Part shown: positions 9,553 to 16,993 of the stretch, one piece after another
Layout: every line of letters begins with the position of its first letter
Numbering within the stretch: the first letter of the stretch is position 1
NCBI GenBank assembly: GCA_017501355.1
Contig: JAFVXA010000050.1
Span: 1-56,147, forward strand
Direction: 5' to 3'
Origin: Oscillospiraceae bacterium
GTDB lineage: Bacteria; Bacillota; Clostridia; Oscillospirales; Oscillospiraceae
Length of the DNA stretch: 56,147 nucleotides
Notes under the pieces: generated by a model
What the model saw: only the letters and a program-made list of their open reading frames with translations
Database searches by the model: none
What the model was told of the DNA's origin: nothing
Position numbers and translations under genes: made by a program

Positions 9553-9583
9553 CTCAAAAAATCTCCTTACTTTTCTTTAACCA

Positions 9584-10123
9584 TCAAAAGATCGCGGGAG
9601 TAGAAACAGACAGCATCACCAGCTCAATATCGCGCTTGTTGATCGTGCGGTGAGGCAGATTGGAGGGATAGTGAATCACTTCGCCCTCAGAAATCTCATA
9701 TTCCTCATTATTGATAATAAAGGTTGCTGTTCCGCTGAGAACGTAATAAAACTCCTCTCCTTCGTGAACCTGCTCCTCCTGATCGTAGAAGTTGGGCTTC
9801 ATCGTCAGGATCAGGCCCTCCAGCTTGCGATTTTCAAACTTACCGCTCACCGGCATGTAGCTATAGGACTTTTCCAGATTCACCTTACGAACGGATCTGT
9901 GGCTCACAAAGGAAGAGTGCTCTTCCACATTCACCAGATCTCCCAAAGGAATCTCCAACGCATCCGCAATTTTTTTCAAAGAAGTCAAAGTCATGGAACA
10001 CACGCCGCGTTCCACCTGGGAGAGGAAACTAACAGAAAGCTGTGTTTTTTCACTTAGTTCTTTTAGTGTGATATCAGACTTTCTCCGAATATCTCTGATT
10101 CTTTCGCTGATTTTTTTATCCAT
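9584..10123 (-). CDS. XRE-family transcriptional regulator with C-terminal cupin
   Basis: A 179-aa one-component regulator. An N-terminal HTH_3 domain (residues about 8-62, TLKELSEKTQLSVSFLSQVERG) is joined to a C-terminal cupin (HEGEEFYYVLSGTATFIINNE and LPHRTINKRD). The architecture matches PuuR/SutR-type regulators that sense a small metabolite through the cupin. It is the first gene of the catabolic and transport operon, directly behind a strong promoter and an inverted repeat, so it probably autoregulates the whole unit. The start ATG at 10121-10123 follows GAGGATAGT. Confidence 0.87.
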   Translation of the reverse strand: MDKKISERIRDIRRKSDITLKELSEKTQLSVSFLSQVERGVCSMTLTSLKKIADALEIPLGDLVNVEEHSSFVSHRSVRKVNLEKSYSYMPVSGKFENRKLEGLILTMKPNFYDQEEQVHEGEEFYYVLSGTATFIINNEEYEISEGEVIHYPSNLPHRTINKRDIELVMLSVSTPAIF

Positions 10124-10139
10124 ACTATCCTCTCTTCAA

Positions 10140-10190
10140 GTGGCTGATATATATTCGCACATTTGTGTTTTCTGTAAAATTTTCAGCCAC
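10140..10190 (-). promoter_or_regulatory. inverted repeat, candidate operator of the XRE-cupin regulator
   Basis: GTGGCTGA at 10140-10147 and its exact complement at 10183-10190 flank 35 bp in the leader of the regulator gene, directly downstream of the promoter. This is a candidate operator pair or leader stem. No binding data can be inferred. Confidence 0.45.
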
Positions 10191-10196
10191 ACTGTA

Positions 10197-10225
10197 ATTA
10201 AAGCACCGCTATTAAAATTTGTCAA
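10197..10225 (-). promoter_or_regulatory. sigma-A-type promoter of the XRE-cupin/deacylase/ABC operon
   Basis: Read on the minus strand, TTGACA (10220-10225) and TTTAAT (10197-10202) are separated by 17 bp. No other promoter of comparable quality was noticed before the IS at the far end of the operon. Confidence 0.7.
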
Positions 10226-10610
10226 TAATTAAACAACAAGTTTTTCACATGAATGTCAGCTTTTGTAATACTTGTCGAGATTCGTCTGTCAATCATCGCT
10301 CCACAGAACCCGCCCCCCTTTATTGCCTTTCAGCCGTCAAATGTTTTGAATACGATTCAAATAAGGCTCTTAAATATTTTTTCACCCACTATTCATTTCA
10401 AATTTACTAATTCAAAAGCGATCATCTTTACCGTAGAGTTAGCATCATCCCGCCAAGCAGCAATGCCATGTTCAACGAACCCAACGTTCTACGATATCAA
10501 TTATAAAACAATCCGTAATATTCAGCTAGGGAGAAAAAACGGACTGTCACCTCGCAATATCAGACTGCTCCGTTACGTTGCAGGATACTGGAACAATACT
10601 AGATAGTCTA
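10226..10610. other. gene-poor AT-rich stretch
   Basis: About 385 bp between the operon promoter and the coiled-coil fragment. A few open frames exist but have no recognisable domain, no ribosome binding site and no family-like composition. It is probably scar DNA from a decayed mobile insertion. Confidence 0.5.
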
Positions 10611-10925
10611 TCAGTTTTCTTCCCTTGTCGGTACTTTCACTCTGCTTCGAGAGAAATAAGACCACAGATTGTTGCGAGAAATTACTTCTTCATAGGTACG
10701 AAGTCTGCTGCGGAGACGGTCATTTTCCTGCTCCAGATCCGCTGTGCGGAGCTGGCCACGGACGGACTTGTATTGTGCCAGCTCTGCCTTGACTGCTGAA
10801 AGTTCAGCTACCAGCGATTCGATTTTCGCCCTATTCATATATTCGTCAACAGCATTCAAGGGCATATGATGTACAACAAAATGTAAAATTGAACAATTAT
10901 GCCTGTGACATTCTTGCGGTTTCAA
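10611..10925 (-). pseudogene. coiled-coil ORF, possible remnant of a mobilisation protein
   Basis: An open frame of 104 aa whose credible part starts near MNRAKIESLVAELSAV (10838). It is strongly helical and charged (ELSAVKAELAQYK, LEQENDRLRSRLRTYEEVI). This looks like the C-terminal coiled-coil tail of a plasmid mobilisation/recombination protein, but the resemblance is one of composition only. No good ribosome binding site is visible. It overlaps the nuclease-like fragment on the other strand, so at least one of the two is broken. Confidence 0.35.
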
Positions 10926-11188
10926 AGATAGATAAGATTGATTATCTTTTCGAAATTAAGTATTGGACTAACAAGCCCAGTCCAGCATTATTTCATCGTG
11001 TTATGGCTCGTGCTAACGAAATGAGAATTTCTTACGAATCTCAGACCCAACGAAACTGTAAATCTATCCTAATGATTGTGACTGTCGATGGAATGAAAGA
11101 AGAGTTCAAAGAGTATTGTGATCGATATGTACGCAGGAATTCTGTTTTCATTGATATTCAAATTTATACAGAGAATGATTTGAAATGA
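10889..11188 (+). pseudogene. C-terminal fragment of a PD-(D/E)XK nuclease-like protein
   Basis: The frame encodes CDILAVSKIDKIDYLFEIKYWTN and continues to residue 99. The Asp followed after about 15 residues by Glu-x-Lys is the spacing of the PD-(D/E)XK nuclease active site. There is no ATG and no ribosome binding site; the nominal start is TTG, and the frame stays open far upstream across unrelated sequence. This is best read as a 5'-truncated gene left after a rearrangement near 10870-10890. It is followed by a good hairpin. Confidence 0.45.
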
Positions 11189-11192
11189 CAAA

Positions 11193-11231
11193 AAAGAGCT
11201 AACTGACTTCATCGAAATCAGTTAGCTCTTT
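11193..11231. terminator. bidirectional hairpin after the nuclease-like fragment
   Basis: A 14-bp perfect stem (11193-11206 with 11218-11231), preceded by an A-run. Read on the minus strand it ends in six T residues, and on the plus strand it is followed by TATCTTTG. Confidence 0.75.
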
Positions 11232-11277
11232 ATCTTTGAATAATGAACTTTTGTTGCCACGAAAGGCTTCAATCCTC

Positions 11278-11304
11278 AAAAAGCCTTGATTTTACAGGCT
11301 TTTT
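11278..11304 (-). terminator. terminator of the guaA operon
   Basis: AAAAAGCCT (11278-11286) pairs with AGGCTTTTT (11296-11304), and T residues flank it on both strands. It lies 14 bp beyond the guaA stop codon. Confidence 0.7.
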
Positions 11305-11317
11305 TTGACCTCTGAAA

Positions 11318-12295
11318 TTATTCCCACTCGATGGTACCGATGGGCTTGGGAGTGAGGTCGAGGCAGACGCGGTTGATACCTTCCACCTCATGGGTGATGC
11401 GGTCGGTGATCTTGTGCAGCACGCTGTAGGGGATCTCCTCAATGGTAGCGGTCATAGCATCCACAGTGTTGACAGCACGGATGATCGCGGGCCAACCCTC
11501 GTAACGCTTGCCGTCGCGAACGCCGACGCTCTTGAAGTCGGGCACTGCCACGAAATACTGCCACACATGGTTCAGACCGTTCTTGTCGAACTCTTCGCGG
11601 AGGATCGCATCAGCCTCGCGCAGCGCGTGCAGACGATCGCGGGTGATAGCACCAAGGCAGCGCACGCCGAGACCGGGACCCGGGAAGGGCTGACGATAGA
11701 CCATGCCATGGGGCAAACCCAGAGCCTCGCCCACCACGCGGACCTCGTCCTTGTACAGCAGCTTCACGGGCTCCACCAGCTCCATCTCCATTTCCTCAGG
11801 CAGACCGCCCACGTTGTGGTGCGCCTTCACGCCCTTGGACTCGATGATGTCGGGGTAGATGGTGCCCTGTGCGAGGAAGGAAATGCCTTCCAGCTTTGCA
11901 GCCTCTTCGTCGAAGATCTTGATGAACTCTTCGCCGATGATCTTGCGCTTGCGCTCAGGCTCGCTGACACCTGCCAGCAGCTCCAGATAGCGGTCGGTAG
12001 CATCCACATAGATGAGGTTTGCATCCAGCTCCTCGCCGAACACCTTGATCACGTCCTCGCTCTCACCCTTGCGCATGAGACCGTGGTTGACGTGCACACA
12101 GACCAGCTGCTTGCCGATTGCCTTGATCAGCAGGGCAGCCACAACAGAGCTATCCACGCCACCGGAAAGTGCCAAAAGCACCTTCTTATCGCCCACCTGG
12201 GCGCGAACGGCAGCAACCTGCTCCTTAATGAAGGCATTTGCCAGTTCCGGAGTGGTAATACGAGCCATAGACTCGGGACGAACATTATTCTGCAT
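11318..12295 (-). CDS. guaA: GMP synthase, ATP-pyrophosphatase and dimerisation domains only
   Basis: A 325-aa protein that matches the C-terminal two thirds of bacterial GuaA. The PP-loop SGGVDSS lies at residues 44-50, followed by the GuaA-specific segments FLAQGTIYPDIIES, RQPFPGPGLGVR and the C-terminal TPKPIGTIEWE. Normal bacterial GuaA is about 510-525 aa because it starts with a class I glutaminase domain, which is absent here. This resembles the split GMP synthase of archaea, where a separate glutaminase supplies ammonia. No such glutaminase gene is in the window. The enzyme converts XMP to GMP with ATP. The start at 12295 has an AAGG about 10 bases upstream. Confidence 0.9.
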   Translation of the reverse strand: MQNNVRPESMARITTPELANAFIKEQVAAVRAQVGDKKVLLALSGGVDSSVVAALLIKAIGKQLVCVHVNHGLMRKGESEDVIKVFGEELDANLIYVDATDRYLELLAGVSEPERKRKIIGEEFIKIFDEEAAKLEGISFLAQGTIYPDIIESKGVKAHHNVGGLPEEMEMELVEPVKLLYKDEVRVVGEALGLPHGMVYRQPFPGPGLGVRCLGAITRDRLHALREADAILREEFDKNGLNHVWQYFVAVPDFKSVGVRDGKRYEGWPAIIRAVNTVDAMTATIEEIPYSVLHKITDRITHEVEGINRVCLDLTPKPIGTIEWE

Positions 12296-12329
12296 ATATC
12301 AGTACCTTTCCTTTCCCAATATCCCTCTA

Positions 12330-13529
12330 TCAGTTGGTATAGTTATCAAAGTAACCCTGCACCAGAACCACGGGAGTACCCTTGTCGCCGCTGCCGCTGG
12401 TGAGGTCGCAGAGAGAGCCGATCAGGTCGGTGAGCTGGCGGGGGGTAGTACCCTCGGATGCCATGTTGCCCACGAGGCTCTCTTCCTTTTCACGGATGCT
12501 GGCAGAGATAGCTGCCTTCAGCTCCTCGCCGGTGAGATCCTTATAATCGTTGTCAGCGAGATACTTCAGCTTCAGCTCGTTGGGAGTACCGACGAGACCA
12601 TCGGTGAATGCGGGAGACACCACGGGGTCAGCCAGCTCCCAGATCTTACCCTGAGGATCCTTGAACGCACCGTCACCGTAAACCATGACTTCCACATGCT
12701 TGCCGGTTGCCTTCAGCACGCGGCTCTGGATATCCAGCACCAGATCCTTGCACTCGTTGGGGAAGAGCTTGACAGTATCCTCGGTTGCCTTGTTGGAACC
12801 AAGCAGACCGTAGCGAGTGTTGTAGCCGCTGCCGTTAATGGATTCGGTCATCAGATCATCCAGACCGCAGACCACCTTCGCACCGGCAGCGCGCAGGATA
12901 CGCTTGGTGCGAGCGCGGGTATGGATGTCGCAGTTGATGATGCAGTCGGTATACTCGAGGATCGCCTTGGGCTGGTTGGCAAAGATAATCTCCACCTCAG
13001 CACCACACTCACGGATCAGACCCTCATAGTAGCTCACATAGTCAACGCCGGTGAACTCATGCTTATTGTCGCCGAAGAGCTCACGGTACTTGGCAAGGGT
13101 CAGCACATCGGAATAGGGATTCACGCCGGCTTCATCCAGCTTATCAAGGCTCACCAGCTGGTTGCCCACTTCGTCAGAGGGGTAGCTAAGCATCAGCACC
13201 ACCTTCTTGGCACCCTTGGCGATACCGCGCAGGCAGATAGCAAAACGGTTGCGGGAGAGGATGGGGAAGATCACGCCCACGGTCTCGCCGCCGAGCTTGT
13301 TCTTCACGTCAGCAGCGATATCTTCCACACCGGCATAATTGCCCTGTGCGCGTGCCACAATGGACTCGGTGATGGAGATCACGTCACGGTCGCGGAGTTC
13401 AAAACCCTCACTCTCAGCGGCAAGGAGAACGCTCTCGGTCACAAGGGCAGCGAGATCATCGCCTGCGCGGATGATGGGGCAGCGGATACCACGGGAAACG
13501 GTACCAACTCTTCTTTCCTTCTGTTCCAT
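12330..13529 (-). CDS. CofE-like F420-0:glutamate ligase-family protein
   Basis: A 399-aa protein of the CofE/F420 gamma-glutamyl ligase superfamily. Recognisable parts are the N-terminal GIRCPIIRAGDDL, the ITESIVARAQG motif, and NCDIHTRARTKRILRAAGAK in the middle. True CofE adds glutamates to F420-0. No F420 gene is visible here and Clostridia normally lack the cofactor, so the real substrate is unknown. It precedes guaA by 34 bp, and the two share a promoter. A link to purine or amino-acid ligation chemistry is an inference from this pairing. Confidence 0.78.
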   Translation of the reverse strand: MEQKERRVGTVSRGIRCPIIRAGDDLAALVTESVLLAAESEGFELRDRDVISITESIVARAQGNYAGVEDIAADVKNKLGGETVGVIFPILSRNRFAICLRGIAKGAKKVVLMLSYPSDEVGNQLVSLDKLDEAGVNPYSDVLTLAKYRELFGDNKHEFTGVDYVSYYEGLIRECGAEVEIIFANQPKAILEYTDCIINCDIHTRARTKRILRAAGAKVVCGLDDLMTESINGSGYNTRYGLLGSNKATEDTVKLFPNECKDLVLDIQSRVLKATGKHVEVMVYGDGAFKDPQGKIWELADPVVSPAFTDGLVGTPNELKLKYLADNDYKDLTGEELKAAISASIREKEESLVGNMASEGTTPRQLTDLIGSLCDLTSGSGDKGTPVVLVQGYFDNYTN

Positions 13530-13626
13530 ACTGTGTGTCCTTTCTTATCAAGCAGATCTGCCGCGATGGTGCGGCGGTCTATTTTCTTCGGGCATAGAGA
13601 CGCTCACGTCGCCCCTTCGATTAAAA

Positions 13627-13655
13627 ATTTTACTCTCAACCAGGACTAATGTCAA
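13627..13655 (-). promoter_or_regulatory. promoter of the CofE-like/guaA operon
   Basis: Minus strand: TTGACA (13650-13655), 17-bp spacer, TAAAAT (13627-13632). The roughly 95-nt leader holds two short hairpins (GACG/CGTC enclosed by GGGC/GCCC, and GCCGC/GCGGC). No known riboswitch class was recognised. Confidence 0.7.
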
Positions 13656-13746
13656 TAAGACGAGCTATTATATCTGTTAATGCCAGTTTTTAATCGTCCT
13701 TCTTTCCTTTTTCCCCACTTTCTTCCATCCTATGCGTGAAGAAAAA

Positions 13747-13774
13747 GGAAACCTCTGCCGCAGCAGAGGTTTCC
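13747..13774 (-). terminator. terminator of the Fe-S/VTT gene group
   Basis: GGAAACCTCTGC (13747-13758) pairs with its exact complement at 13763-13774, with a 4-nt loop. On the minus strand the stem is followed by TTTTTC. It lies 12 bp after the stop of the Fe-S protein gene. Confidence 0.88.
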
Positions 13775-13785
13775 CGATTGCACTC

Positions 13786-14766
13786 TTAAAACTTCCGTTT
13801 TGCCCGATGCCAGACAGTGGCTCCGCTGGTAACAGGCTTCTCCCCTGTTCCAAGAATTTCCACCAGCACATGATGCACATTCTGCACGCCGCCGCGGCTG
13901 AGACAGCCCGCGCAGGACGCACAGTAGGCATAGACATTCTCACGGTTCTGCTCTTTGACCGTATCGCGGAAGCCCTGTACCAGTTCCGGCTCCTTCCCTG
14001 CCGCACAGCCGCCGAGCCCACAGCACTGCACGCCCGGGATATTCTCCCACTCCCCCGCAAGGAAGGGCAGGAATGCACTCTCCAGTTCCTTCGTCTCCTT
14101 ATCGGGACAGGGCACGAAGATATTTGCCTTTTCCGCACAAAGCTTGTCGCCAAGCCCCAACTCCCGCAGCTTATCATAGATGTTCACCACGGAGAATTCC
14201 GTGAGGCAGGGCTTCAAAAAGTAATAGCAGTTAGGACAGAGGATCACGATCTCCTCCACACCCGCGTCGCGCAGACGCTGTTTCAGAGCCTGCAGTCCCT
14301 CTTCTGCCGCCCGTTCCATGCCCAGCTCAAAAATCGGCTTGCCGCAGCAGTCGAACACCACACCCAGATCTGCCGTCTCCCCCAGCAGGGCGATCAGATG
14401 ATCAGTGGTCTTGGGGAAAAAGGACGGGAAGTTGCAGCCGGGAAAGAGGACAGACTTCTTCGCCTTTTTATAATTCTTAAAAAGGTAATCCTTCTTTTCC
14501 GCGATCAGCGCACCGTAGCCGCCTTCCTTCACTTTGCCGCCATCGGCATTCACCCGCTCCCGCCGCAGGGCGAGGGCGACAGCTCTGCCGCTGATATCTC
14601 TGGGGCAGGCAGCGGCACACGCACCACAAAGGAAGCAGTGGTACGCAAGCTCTTTCCGCGCGGCAAAGGCAGCGAGATCCAAACCATATTGATTCAGGAA
14701 ACTGCACTTCTTTGTACAAAGCCCGCAGTGGATGCAGTTTTCCGTCAGTTTGATTGCGTCAGACAT
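13786..14766 (-). CDS. HdrD/GlpC-like iron-sulfur (CCG-domain) protein
   Basis: A 326-aa cytosolic or membrane-associated electron carrier. Two 4Fe-4S ferredoxin motifs stand at the N-terminus (Cys11, 14, 17, 21 and Cys44, 47, 50, 54). Two CCG-type segments follow, seen as FPGCN with FDCCGKP and as VQCCGLGGC with CASCAGC. This is the heterodisulfide-reductase D/GlpC plan. It lies 9 bp after a VTT-domain gene. E. coli has a comparable order in which a ferredoxin-like YdjY lies between two VTT proteins (YdjX, YdjZ). It probably supplies electrons to a reaction in this cluster; the substrate is unknown. Confidence 0.85.
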   Translation of the reverse strand: MSDAIKLTENCIHCGLCTKKCSFLNQYGLDLAAFAARKELAYHCFLCGACAAACPRDISGRAVALALRRERVNADGGKVKEGGYGALIAEKKDYLFKNYKKAKKSVLFPGCNFPSFFPKTTDHLIALLGETADLGVVFDCCGKPIFELGMERAAEEGLQALKQRLRDAGVEEIVILCPNCYYFLKPCLTEFSVVNIYDKLRELGLGDKLCAEKANIFVPCPDKETKELESAFLPFLAGEWENIPGVQCCGLGGCAAGKEPELVQGFRDTVKEQNRENVYAYCASCAGCLSRGGVQNVHHVLVEILGTGEKPVTSGATVWHRAKRKF

Positions 14767-14775
14767 AGCTTCTCC

Positions 14776-15456
14776 TTATTTCTCCGCGGATGCACCGAGG
14801 AAGCGTTTACGGATGAACCAGCCAAGGAACAACACCAGCGCCAGCAGCGCCGCCGCTACAGCCAAATAAGCCCATCGGTTTCCCTCAGCCGCGAGCCCTG
14901 CCGTGCCCACCGTGAACAGTGCCACACCCGGCAGCATGAACAGAAAGGTACAAAGGGTATAGGTCGTCACGCGCATATCCGTGATACCGTAGGCAAAGTT
15001 CTGCAGATTATAGGGAAACAGCGGCACAAGGCGGGTGATCATCAGCACCACCACATCGCTGCGCCCCACATCCTCGAACAGCAGTTTTTTCAGCAGGCGG
15101 TTCTTCTCCACCATGGGCTTGACGGCATCCTTGAGAAAAAAGCGCCCTGCAAGAAACGCAGCTACCGCGCCGAGGGTGGTAGCGACAAGGCAGAGCAGTG
15201 TCCCCAGCCATGGTCCGAACAGCACCCCCGCCAACACCGCAAAGGTCACCCCCGGCAGCGCCAGCACCACGCAGCCCACCACAGTGACAAGACAATACAG
15301 CAGCGCCGCCTGCAGCAGATTTTCCCGTACAAGCACCGCTAGAAAGGACAGATTGCCCACATCCCCCAGCAGCGCAGACCAGCCAAACCGTCGATCCAAT
15401 ATAAGGATCACCGCCGCGATCAGAACGAACGCAGCGGGCTTTGCGTATGTTTTCAA
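14776..15456 (-). CDS. TVP38/TMEM64 (VTT) family membrane protein 1
   Basis: A 226-aa integral membrane protein of the VTT/SNARE-associated family (YdjX/YdjZ group). The core motif region is PGVTFAVLAGVLFGPWLGTLL, followed by FLAGRFFLKDAVKP, and RLVPLFPYNLQNFAYGIT carries the conserved R-x-x-P-x-x-P/N-x-x-N pattern. About five membrane helices are visible. Members of the wider family move lipids between membrane leaflets. Three bp separate it from the second VTT gene, so the two probably work together. Confidence 0.85.
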   Translation of the reverse strand: MKTYAKPAAFVLIAAVILILDRRFGWSALLGDVGNLSFLAVLVRENLLQAALLYCLVTVVGCVVLALPGVTFAVLAGVLFGPWLGTLLCLVATTLGAVAAFLAGRFFLKDAVKPMVEKNRLLKKLLFEDVGRSDVVVLMITRLVPLFPYNLQNFAYGITDMRVTTYTLCTFLFMLPGVALFTVGTAGLAAEGNRWAYLAVAAALLALVLFLGWFIRKRFLGASAEK

Positions 15457-15459
15457 ATC

Positions 15460-16179
15460 TTACTCCTTGCTTGCCTTCTTCTGGCGGCTCACCCACACAG
15501 AGCGGATGACCGTCACAGCGACGGCAAGGGCAAACAGGCACAGCAGGCCCATGAACAGCATCTTTGCGCCGCCGGTGAGCATACCGCCCACGTAGGAGTA
15601 CACGATGCAGGCAGGGAGCTGACCGAGACCGGTAGCAAGGAAGAAGCCCCAGAAGCCCATAGAGGTCAGACCTGCGGCATAGCTCACCACGTCAAAGGAG
15701 ATGAAGGGCAGCAGGCGCGCCACCAGAATACATTTCTTGCCGTACTTATCGAAGAACTCCTCCACCTGCACCAGCGCGCCCCTGGAGCAGATCTTCTCCA
15801 CGATGTCACGACCGAGGATGCGGGCAATGAAGAAGCACATGGCTGCGCCGATCATGGACGAGACAAAGGAGAGGATGCATCCCTGCCACCAGCCAAAGAG
15901 ATTGGCGTTGGTAAGGGTGATGAAAAAGGCAGGCAGGGGCGCTGCAAGGGACTGAAAGATCATCAGCAGGGACGAGACGATCATGGCGTAAGGTCCATAC
16001 TGCGCGATAAAGTCATGCATGGCGGAGAAATCGCCGGACTGGAACATCTTGATAAGCTTATTGATGAAGCTGTGGACAGAGGGGACAGCAATGTAGATCA
16101 CCAGTGCCAGTGCGGCAAGCCCAAGAATGATCGCCTTGCCCAGCCACTTGTTTTTCTTCTCGGCAGGAGTATGAGTCAT
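15460..16179 (-). CDS. TVP38/TMEM64 (VTT) family membrane protein 2
   Basis: A 239-aa VTT-family membrane protein. Motifs are LTNANLFGWWQGCILSFVSS, FFIARILGRDIVEKIC and RLLPFISFDVVSYAAGLT. The start at 16179 is preceded by GGAAGGAAAG. The longer open frame to 16368 has an N-terminus of non-membrane, non-family character and runs through the promoter, so it is rejected. It opens the three-gene unit VTT2-VTT1-Fe-S protein. Two VTT paralogues with a ferredoxin-type protein match the content of the E. coli ydjX-ydjY-ydjZ block. Confidence 0.85.
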   Translation of the reverse strand: MTHTPAEKKNKWLGKAIILGLAALALVIYIAVPSVHSFINKLIKMFQSGDFSAMHDFIAQYGPYAMIVSSLLMIFQSLAAPLPAFFITLTNANLFGWWQGCILSFVSSMIGAAMCFFIARILGRDIVEKICSRGALVQVEEFFDKYGKKCILVARLLPFISFDVVSYAAGLTSMGFWGFFLATGLGQLPACIVYSYVGGMLTGGAKMLFMGLLCLFALAVAVTVIRSVWVSRQKKASKE

Positions 16180-16233
16180 GGTTCTTTCCTTCCTTTTCGG
16201 TACTTGGCTTCCTTCCGGAAACAAACTTTTCTT

Positions 16234-16262
16234 ATTGTAAATGGTATTGAGCCTTCTGTCTA
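16234..16262 (-). promoter_or_regulatory. candidate internal promoter before the VTT genes
   Basis: Minus strand: TAGACA (16257-16262), 17-bp spacer, TACAAT (16234-16239). It lies in the only larger gap (136 bp) between the transferase genes and the VTT genes, so the lower part of the cluster may have its own start of transcription. Confidence 0.45.
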
Positions 16263-16315
16263 ATTCAAATTTGCAGCAGATTCGCCGCTTTTTTCCGCAA
16301 AAGCGATAACAACCC

Positions 16316-16993
16316 TCAGCGGATGTCCCGATAGCGGCGGGCGATCTCGTTGATGTCCATGCCTGCACGGTAGCAGCAGCGAAGATAGAACATCCGCCAC
16401 ATAGTCAGCAGGGGATGATTCGTACGGTAACGCCGCCCGGAGGTAATGATCTGCCCCGGCAGCACCGTGAGGGGGATTCTTTGCCGCTTCATGCTGAGAG
16501 ACAGCTCAAAATCCTCCATGATAGGGAGATCGGGGAAGCCCCCCTGCCCCAGAAACAGTTCCCGCTCCATGAAGATCCCCTGATCGCCGAAGGCGATATG
16601 CCACCACTTGGCGCGGAGATTGGAGTTGAAGGTGTTGCACTGCATAAAGGGTCCATCGTAGTCAAAGCCGATGTGGAAGCAGCCGAACACCGCCCCCTTT
16701 TCTGCCGCCGCAAGGATCTGCTCCACCGCATCGGCGGGCAAAACGCTGTCGCTGTGGGAAAACCAGAGGATATCGCCGCTCGCTTCCTTTGCTGCGGTGT
16801 TCATCTGCTTCGCCCTCCCCTTCGGGCAGGGGATGACACGATAGGCATCGCCGATCTTCGCAAGGGTATCATCCCTGCTGCCGCCGTCGGCGAAGAGAAT
16901 TTCCACCTCACCGCGGAGACTGCGGAGATTGGCAAGGCAGCGCTCAATGACCGCGCTTTCGTTATAAATGGGAATGATCAGCGTCAGCTTCAC
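16316..16993 (-). CDS. TIGR04283-type family 2 glycosyltransferase
   Basis: A 225-aa GT-A fold transferase beginning MKLTLIIPIYNESAVIERCL, with nucleotide-binding FADGGSRDDTL and a DxD-like SHSDS. The length and the C-terminal RYRTNHPLLTMWRMFYLRCCYRAG agree with the TIGR04283 family. That family was first named for its link to radical-SAM/selenodomain genes and is now often labelled arsenosugar-type glycosyltransferase. Its partner TIGR04282 is encoded two genes upstream, which supports the call. Donor and acceptor are unknown. It abuts the stop of the APH-like gene. Confidence 0.82.
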   Translation of the reverse strand: MKLTLIIPIYNESAVIERCLANLRSLRGEVEILFADGGSRDDTLAKIGDAYRVIPCPKGRAKQMNTAAKEASGDILWFSHSDSVLPADAVEQILAAAEKGAVFGCFHIGFDYDGPFMQCNTFNSNLRAKWWHIAFGDQGIFMERELFLGQGGFPDLPIMEDFELSLSMKRQRIPLTVLPGQIITSGRRYRTNHPLLTMWRMFYLRCCYRAGMDINEIARRYRDIR

